Below are positions 59,162-64,000 of a stretch of DNA of 64,000 nt, piece by piece. The stretch comes from Duganella aceris (GTDB taxonomy: Bacteria > Pseudomonadota > Gammaproteobacteria > Burkholderiales > Burkholderiaceae_D). Position numbers and translations under genes: made by a program. The notes under the pieces are model-generated. The model was not told the DNA's origin and searched no databases. It saw only the letters and a program-made list of their open reading frames with translations. The first letter of the stretch is position 1. Each line of letters opens with the position of its first letter. The stretch is taken from positions 124,001 through 188,000 of the forward strand of contig NZ_JAADJT010000012.1 of assembly GCF_011090165.1 (NCBI RefSeq), given 5' to 3'.

Positions 59162-60181
59162 TTATTTGTTATAGATTTTGTCGAACTCGCCGCCGTCGTC
59201 GAAGTGCTTCTTCTGCGCCGCTTTCCAGCCGCCGAAGACGTCATCCACCGAGAACAGGCTGATCTGGCGGAAGTTGGCGTTGTACTTCTTGAACGCTTTT
59301 TCCGAACGCGGACGCAGCGAGTGCTTGGCGATGATTTCCTGGCCCTCTTCGCTGTACAGGAAGTTCAGGTAGGCGGTGGCCCGCTTGCGCAGGCCGCGAC
59401 GGTCGACCACCTTGTCGACCACGGCCACCGGCGATTCCGCCAGGATCGAGACCGGCGGGTAGACCACGTCGAACTTGTCGCCGAACTCGGTGCGCACCAG
59501 GTTGACTTCGTTCTCGAAGGTCACCAGCACGTCGCCGATTTCACGCTGGGTGAAGGTGGTGGTGGCGCCACGGCCGCCGGCGTCCAGCACCGGCACGTTC
59601 TTGAAGATCTTGCCGACCAGTTCGCGCGCCTGCGCTTCGTTGCCGCCTTTTTTCAGCACCGAGCCCCAGGCCGCCAGATAGGTGTAGCGGCCGTTGCCCG
59701 ATGTCTTAGGATTCGGGATGATCACTTGCACGCCCGGCTTGGCCAGGTCGTCCCAGTTCTTGATCTGTTTTGGATTGCCCTTGCGCACCAGATACACGAC
59801 CGTCGAATAGAACGGCGCGGCGCCGTTGGGGAATTTCTTGGCCCAGTCGGCCGCCACCACGCCGCGATCGACCAGGATGTCGATGTCGTTGGCCTGGTTC
59901 ATCGTGACCACGGCCGCTTCCATGCCGTCCGCCACCGAACGGGCTTGCTTCGACGAGCCGCCGTGCGACTGGTTGACGTTGACGGTCTCGCCGGTGGCCT
60001 TCTTGTAGTCGGCGACGAAGGCCGGGTTGATGTCCTTGAACAGTTCGCGCGTGACGTCGTACGAGGCGTTCAGCAGCACCGTATCGGCCGCGCCGGCTTG
60101 CAGCGGCAGCCCCAGCATCGCGGCGGACGCGGCCAGGAATGAGGTGACAACGAGACGGCGAGCAGTATTTTTGTTGGTCAT
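59162..60181 (-). CDS. sbp: Periplasmic sulfate-binding protein of an ABC importer
   Basis: The 339-residue protein has a signal peptide (MTNKNTARRLVVTSFLAASA... cleaved near AGAADT) and the Sbp/CysP fold: LLNASYDVTRELFKDINPAF, VNVNQSHGGSSKQARSVADG, DIDILVDRGVVAADWAKKFPNGAAPFYSTVVYLVRKGNPK, NPKTSGNGRYTYLAAWG. The N-Q-S-H-G-G-S-S-K-Q segment is the sulfate-binding loop. It captures sulfate or thiosulfate for CysUWA. The permeases and ATPase are not in this window, so this binding protein is encoded apart. A short AT-rich palindrome lies upstream at 60236. Confidence 0.9.
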   Translation of the reverse strand: MTNKNTARRLVVTSFLAASAAMLGLPLQAGAADTVLLNASYDVTRELFKDINPAFVADYKKATGETVNVNQSHGGSSKQARSVADGMEAAVVTMNQANDIDILVDRGVVAADWAKKFPNGAAPFYSTVVYLVRKGNPKQIKNWDDLAKPGVQVIIPNPKTSGNGRYTYLAAWGSVLKKGGNEAQARELVGKIFKNVPVLDAGGRGATTTFTQREIGDVLVTFENEVNLVRTEFGDKFDVVYPPVSILAESPVAVVDKVVDRRGLRKRATAYLNFLYSEEGQEIIAKHSLRPRSEKAFKKYNANFRQISLFSVDDVFGGWKAAQKKHFDDGGEFDKIYNK

Positions 60182-60235
60182 AATGAGCTTTCGTAATAAC
60201 AGACGCCCATGGTGTAAAATTTCGCCCGGAAAAGA

Positions 60236-60250
60236 TACGAATTTTTCGTA
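60236..60250. promoter_or_regulatory. AT-rich palindrome upstream of sbp, possible operator
   Basis: TACGAA-TTT-TTCGTA is a perfect 6+6 inverted repeat about 55 bases upstream of the sbp ATG. It could bind a LysR-type sulfur regulator (CysB-like), but the match is not diagnostic. Confidence 0.35.
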
Positions 60251-60462
60251 ATATGCTTAGATGGTATGTATGCCACGGGGTTTGCACAAAAAACCGCATA
60301 AGGATTTTTGAAAACATTCGTGGGCAAAAGCGGCGTCAGCACCTAGCCTGTCGAGACGCGATCCGGACGTGTGCGTACCGGTTTTCGCGGCTTGGTGTAT
60401 AGTCGGTTGTAAGCACTGAGGTGGCAACATCCTTTTGCTATTGGAATGTTTTGTGAGCGTAC

Positions 60463-60993
60463 ATGAGTCTTGAAATTCGTATTGCTGCTTCGACAGATGC
60501 GGAAGCGGCGTGCCATGTGTTGCGCCGTTCGATTACGGAATGCTGCGAACTGGATCATAAGAGCGATCCCGCCATTCTGGACGCCTGGCTGGGCAACAAA
60601 ACCCCTCAAATGGTGGCGAACTGGTTTAGTTCGCCGACCAATTTTTCGCTGGTCGCGGTCAGTGAAGGCGAAGTCGTCGGCGTCGCGCTGCTGACCGGCG
60701 CCGGCAAGCTGGCGCTGTGCTATCTGCTGCCGGAGGCGCGCGGCCGTGGCGTCGGCAAGGCTTTGCTGGCGCGGATGGAGGAGCAGGCTTGCGGTTGGGG
60801 CGTCAAGGCGCTGCAATTGCACAGCACGGCCACCGGCAAGGCCTTCTTCGCGCAGCGCGGCTACATCGACGCCGGCATGGTGCGCTCGCCCTATGGTGTG
60901 GAGACGGTGTTCTTCTGGAAGCAGCTGGACGCCGACGCCAGCGCGCCGGACGGTGCCAAGCGCAAGCGTTTCTGCAACTGCAATTCAGTCTAG
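60463..60993 (+). CDS. GNAT family N-acetyltransferase
   Basis: The 176-residue protein has SLVAVSEGEVVGVALLT (beta4), CYLLPEARGRGVGKALLARMEE with the R-G-R-G-V-G-K acetyl-CoA loop, and AFFAQRGYIDAG. The substrate is unknown. The C-terminus ends KRKRFCNCNSV. It is single and divergent from sbp. Confidence 0.85.
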   Translation: MSLEIRIAASTDAEAACHVLRRSITECCELDHKSDPAILDAWLGNKTPQMVANWFSSPTNFSLVAVSEGEVVGVALLTGAGKLALCYLLPEARGRGVGKALLARMEEQACGWGVKALQLHSTATGKAFFAQRGYIDAGMVRSPYGVETVFFWKQLDADASAPDGAKRKRFCNCNSV

Positions 60994-61003
60994 CAGTTCA
61001 GTT

Positions 61004-61810
61004 CTAATAACATACTTCCAACCGCCATTCCCGGCGCTGCGCCGGCGCCGCTCCCACTTCCTCGCCGCCGGCGAACAATTTCAGTTCGCCCGGGGCGAAG
61101 CGCGTCCACGCCTCGTTCGAGGTCAGCGGCTGGGTCGCGATCACCGCGATGCGGTCGTCCAGATGATTGTGCTTGCTGAAGTCGATGCTCAGGTCGCAAT
61201 CGATCAGCTGCGCCACCGAAAAAGGATATTCCCGCACCACCACGTGCAAATCGGTGCTGCAATGGGCGAACAGCAGCTCGCCGTTGGAGAGGATGAAGTT
61301 GAAGGTGCCGAAGGCGGCCACTTCGCCGGCCAGCGTTTGCAGCGCCGCATACAGCAGATGCCGCTCCGGCTCGGCGTCGAAGCGCAGCGCCAGGCCGGAC
61401 AGCAGGTGGCAGAAAGCGCGTTCGCTGTCGGTGTCGCCCCACGGCGCGTACAGGCTGGGATTCGGCTCGAACAGCTTGAGGTCGCCGTTGTGGGCGAAGG
61501 ACCAGGTCCGGCCCCACAGCTCGCGCGTGAACGGATGGCTGTTCTCCAGCGAAATGCGGCCCTGCGTGGCCTTGCGGATGTGCGCCACCACGTTCCTGGC
61601 CTTGATCGGGTTTTGCTTGAACTGCGCCGCCAGCGGCGAATCGATCGACGGCAGGTGGTCGGTGTACAGCCTGCAGCCGGCCGAGGTGTGCAGCGCGATG
61701 CCCCAGCCATCCTTGTGGTCGCTGGTGCGGCCGCCGCGTTCGGAGAAGCCGGCGAACGAAAAGTCCACGGCGGCGGGTTTGCTGCTGTTCATCGCAAGGA
61801 GTTGGCACAT
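61004..61810 (-). CDS. Class II glutamine amidotransferase (YafJ-like)
   Basis: The 268-residue protein starts MCQLLAMNSS, so Cys2 becomes the N-terminal nucleophile after Met removal. It has the Ntn-hydrolase glutaminase landmarks KDGWGIAL, VVAHIRKATQGRISLENSHPF, WSFAHNGDL and GDTDSERAFCHLLSG. It is a stand-alone glutaminase domain with no fused synthase, as in YafJ; the acceptor is unknown. Confidence 0.88.
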   Translation of the reverse strand: MCQLLAMNSSKPAAVDFSFAGFSERGGRTSDHKDGWGIALHTSAGCRLYTDHLPSIDSPLAAQFKQNPIKARNVVAHIRKATQGRISLENSHPFTRELWGRTWSFAHNGDLKLFEPNPSLYAPWGDTDSERAFCHLLSGLALRFDAEPERHLLYAALQTLAGEVAAFGTFNFILSNGELLFAHCSTDLHVVVREYPFSVAQLIDCDLSIDFSKHNHLDDRIAVIATQPLTSNEAWTRFAPGELKLFAGGEEVGAAPAQRREWRLEVCY

Positions 61811-61964
61811 GGGCGTGGGGCGAAGTTAAACGGTGTCCCACGATAACGGCCGCGCGCCATAGGCGGAACGAATGTTTTGGCATAACCATAGGTGAAAGCA
61901 TTCGTTCTGCTTTGCCGCGCGCGGGCATACGCTGTCGACATTCTCAGTATCCGTCGAGGGTTTC

Positions 61965-62792
61965 ATGTCATTTCCCATCCTGCAAAAGTATCTGGCGCGG
62001 CTATCCGACGCGACCGGCGCCGCCACCAGCATCTGGCTCGATCACGAGGGCAAGGCGCAGGGGCGGTTTTTCAATTGCACCATGAGCAGCGCGTTCCAGC
62101 CGATCCGCCAGGCCGACAGCGGCGCGGTGCACGCCTATGAAGGGCTGGCGCGCAGCGTCTCGGCCCAGGACCAGGGCCTGTCGCTGTGGAAGCTGCTCGA
62201 CCACGCGGCCAGCGACGACGAGTCCATCGAGCTGGACCGGTTGTGCCGCATGCTGCACTCGATTAATTTCTTCCGCCAGGCCGACAGCGCGCCGAGCGCG
62301 CACGCCGATCTGTACCTGAACGTGCACGACCGCCTGCTGAGCGCGGTCAGCAGCAATCACGGCCACGCCTTCCGCCGCATCCTCGATGCGCTGGAACTGC
62401 CGGTGGAACGGGTGGTGCTGCAATTGCCGGCGGCGACGCCGCAGCAGGGCTGGCTATTGAATTATGTGTCGGATAACTACCGGCGCAACGGTTTCCGTTT
62501 CGCGGTCAATGTGGCGGGTGCGCGCGACGGATTGCACGTGCTGGGGCGCTTGCGGCCGGACGTGTTGAAACTGGATGCGCGGGACTTGCAGGATCAGGCG
62601 GCCTTGCTGGAACTGCTGCAGCGTTGCGCTGCCGACAAGGTGACGCTGGTGTTCAAGCGGCTGGAGACGCCGCAACAGCTGACGGCGCTGCGCCAGCTGG
62701 GCGACACGGCGGGCGTGTCGCTGCTGGTGCAGGGCTATCTGCTCGACGAGCCGCGTGCCGCGCTGCTGGAGCCGGCACGCCGCGCCGCATGA
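61965..62792 (+). CDS. Degenerate EAL-domain protein
   Basis: This 275-residue protein has the EAL fold and no other domain: SSAFQPIRQADSGAVHAYEGLARS (E-G-L in place of E-A-L), DLYLNVHDRLL, VVLQLPAATPQQG where active enzymes have an E-x-T-E-type motif, FRFAVNVAGARDGLHVLGRLRPDVLKLD where they have D-D-F-G, and LVFKRLETPQQLTAL where they have A-E-G-V-E-T. Most metal-binding Glu/Asp residues are lost, so it should not hydrolyse c-di-GMP. It may bind c-di-GMP or act as a protein-interaction module. Confidence 0.8.
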   Translation: MSFPILQKYLARLSDATGAATSIWLDHEGKAQGRFFNCTMSSAFQPIRQADSGAVHAYEGLARSVSAQDQGLSLWKLLDHAASDDESIELDRLCRMLHSINFFRQADSAPSAHADLYLNVHDRLLSAVSSNHGHAFRRILDALELPVERVVLQLPAATPQQGWLLNYVSDNYRRNGFRFAVNVAGARDGLHVLGRLRPDVLKLDARDLQDQAALLELLQRCAADKVTLVFKRLETPQQLTALRQLGDTAGVSLLVQGYLLDEPRAALLEPARRAA

Positions 62793-62807
62793 GCGGGGAC
62801 GCGGGGA

Positions 62808-63170
62808 TCAGTTCAGAACCCAGTTGTATTGCACTTGTGCCCAGACCGGAGCGGCGCTGCTGTCCTTGGCGGCGGCCTTGAACTTGCAGGTGGCGCTGGC
62901 GCGTTGCGAAGCCTTGTCCAGGGAGACGTGGCCGCTCGACGAGATCACTTTGCTTTCCTGTACATTGCCTTCGGCGTCGACCAGCACGGCCAGCTTGACC
63001 GCGCCTTGCACTTCGTCGTCCTGCCACGAGTTGCGATAGCTCGGCACGTTGCAGTCGGCGTCGGCCAGACGGGAAGCGGCGGTGCCGACGGCGCCGGCGG
63101 CGCTGGCTTGACCGGCGAAGGAAGCCAACAGCAGAACGGTGGCGGCGGCGAGGATGGTGGTCTTGGTCAT
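62808..63170 (-). CDS. Secreted TonB C-terminal-domain protein
   Basis: The 120-residue protein has a signal peptide (MTKTTILAAATVLLLASFAG... cleaved near QASA) and a single TonB-C-like domain: DCNVPSYRNSWQDDEVQGAVKLAVLVDAEGNVQESKVISSSGHVSLDKAS, ending PVWAQVQYNWVLN. It lacks the membrane anchor and Pro-rich spacer of real TonB, so it is probably a periplasmic protein using the fold for another role. The start at 63170 gives the signal peptide. Confidence 0.8.
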   Translation of the reverse strand: MTKTTILAAATVLLLASFAGQASAAGAVGTAASRLADADCNVPSYRNSWQDDEVQGAVKLAVLVDAEGNVQESKVISSSGHVSLDKASQRASATCKFKAAAKDSSAAPVWAQVQYNWVLN

Positions 63171-63497
63171 GGTAGGGCTCCAGGTAGATTCGTTAAGTTG
63201 TGTCCAAACACAGCTGGTACCACTCAAATATACTGCGCCGCATCATATATTGAAAATTTATTGTTCTGATAGCTGGCATGTCCTAACCGCATAACTACCC
63301 TGTTTCTAGAGGTAAAAGTAGTTGCCGATGGGTACTGAAATGTTACCGCTAACTTTTTGCGATACAGGAAAAGTGACTTGCTTGCACATCTGCATCATTT
63401 CGAATATTAATGGCTGCTGGTGAGCTATAACGATATGAAATTTGTATTTTTGTGCTCGGCTGCTTAAATGGAACCTCTCAGTCAAAGGAGGTTCGTC
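63171..63497. other. Intergenic 327-base stretch, relatively AT-rich
   Basis: It lies between two divergent small secreted-protein genes. It is clearly richer in A+T than the flanks and probably holds both promoters. I see no hairpin terminator, tRNA or conserved reading frame in it; an antisense frame crossing part of it is a shadow of the downstream gene. Confidence 0.5.
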
Positions 63498-63938
63498 ATG
63501 AAGATCATTACTTTGGTAACGCTCGCAGCCATGTTCGCGGTGGTGCCCGCCACCCAGGCTCAGCAGCAGGAACAGGATAGGGTGATCGTTCCGCTGCCGC
63601 CGGTCGAACAGAGCATCGAGCTGCCGGCCAGCTACAAGAAGATGTGGCCGGACCAATACGAAGCCTACAAAGGCGCGTACAACCTCTCCAACGGCCAGAC
63701 GCTGTCGATCCGCAGCTTCGGCACCAATATGGTGGCCTACATCGACAACGAGAAATGGCACAAGCTGGTCGCGGTCGCGCCCAATACCTTCGTCGCGCTG
63801 GACCGGCAACTGAAGATGGAAATCAATCTGCATGACGATGGCGACGCCAACGGCTGGGTGCACATGGTGGTGCCGGCGCAAAAGCTTTCCAGCGGCGAAA
63901 TCGTGCCGGAAAAAGTGATGTCGTTCGCTATGCGCTAG
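63498..63938 (+). CDS. Small secreted protein of unknown function
   Basis: The 146-residue protein has a signal peptide (MKIITLVTLAAMFAVVPATQAQ). The mature part starts with a Gln-rich patch, then a soluble domain with YKKMWPDQYEAYKGAYNLSNGQTLSIRSFG and VHMVVPAQKLSSGEIVPEKVMSFAMR. A strong AAAGGAGG ribosome site precedes the ATG at 63498. No family is recognised. After it, the last 60 bases contain a weak ATACGC/GCGTAT inverted repeat of unclear use. Confidence 0.75.
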   Translation: MKIITLVTLAAMFAVVPATQAQQQEQDRVIVPLPPVEQSIELPASYKKMWPDQYEAYKGAYNLSNGQTLSIRSFGTNMVAYIDNEKWHKLVAVAPNTFVALDRQLKMEINLHDDGDANGWVHMVVPAQKLSSGEIVPEKVMSFAMR

Positions 63939-64000
63939 TTTTTCATTTCCCTCCGCATACGCTATAGTAGGCGTATTGATTTTGACGGATGGGCTATGGC

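Noticed and set aside
63306..63881. A 191-codon minus-strand frame near the right end
   Set aside because: Its larger part is antisense to the secreted-protein gene at 63498, which has a signal peptide and a strong ribosome site; the rest covers AT-rich intergenic DNA.

Overview
The window looks like chromosomal DNA from a high-GC, free-living betaproteobacterium of the Oxalobacteraceae type (Massilia/Duganella-like). This is inferred from codon use, the recC-recB-recD order, the abundance of multi-domain signalling proteins and TonB/ABC uptake systems, and protein similarities recalled from memory. No tRNA, rRNA, CRISPR array or insertion sequence was recognised. Coding density is high. Most long open frames antisense to real genes are GC-driven shadows and are left out.

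Region 1 (1-16.6 kb) is an organosulfur-scavenging island. It holds a partial RutE-like nitroreductase, a sigma-54 activator (SfnR-like), two SsuD-like FMN-dependent monooxygenases, a TonB receptor, a class II aldolase-like protein, two secreted sulfonate-type binding proteins, two ABC permeases, an MFS transporter and one ABC ATPase. It also holds three leaderless 'substrate-binding' proteins. These resemble the sulfinate desulfinase DszB and keep its Cys/His/Arg catalytic pattern, except that the third has Gly in place of Cys. I see three -24/-12 promoters (1720, 7624 on the minus strand, 7756), each near inverted repeats of GCGCAACAG, a good candidate for the activator's enhancer site. Likely logic: import or outer-membrane uptake, oxygenation by the LLM enzymes, C-S cleavage by the DszB-like enzymes, and release of sulfite under sulfur limitation.

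Region 2 (16.6-31.2 kb) is mixed housekeeping and accessory: an HD-domain protein, GNAT acetyltransferase, orphan CheB, disordered small protein, flavodoxin-fold oxidoreductase, O-methyltransferase with an MFS exporter, lipocalin-like protein, LytS-type kinase, S41 peptidase, peptidase E, 7TM-DISM hybrid kinase, LysE exporter and YceI lipoprotein. Two gene remnants lie here: a deleted alpha/beta-hydrolase (about 23.55-23.79 kb), and an 18-residue stub of what was probably the LytTR-type response regulator partner of the LytS-like kinase.

Region 3 (31.5-48.6 kb) carries an M1 aminopeptidase, a glutathione transferase, a periplasmic solute-binding-like protein and a signalling operon (REC-GGDEF-EAL, a 1629-residue poly-HAMP hybrid kinase, and a CheR-like protein with eroded catalytic motifs). 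A PHP-like secreted protein and a CHASE hybrid kinase follow.

Region 4 (48.7-64 kb) carries recC-recB-recD with overlapping genes, a PBP7-type D,D-endopeptidase, a molbindin, a periplasmic sulfate-binding protein, a GNAT, a YafJ-like glutamine amidotransferase, a degenerate EAL protein, a TonB-C-domain protein and a small secreted protein.
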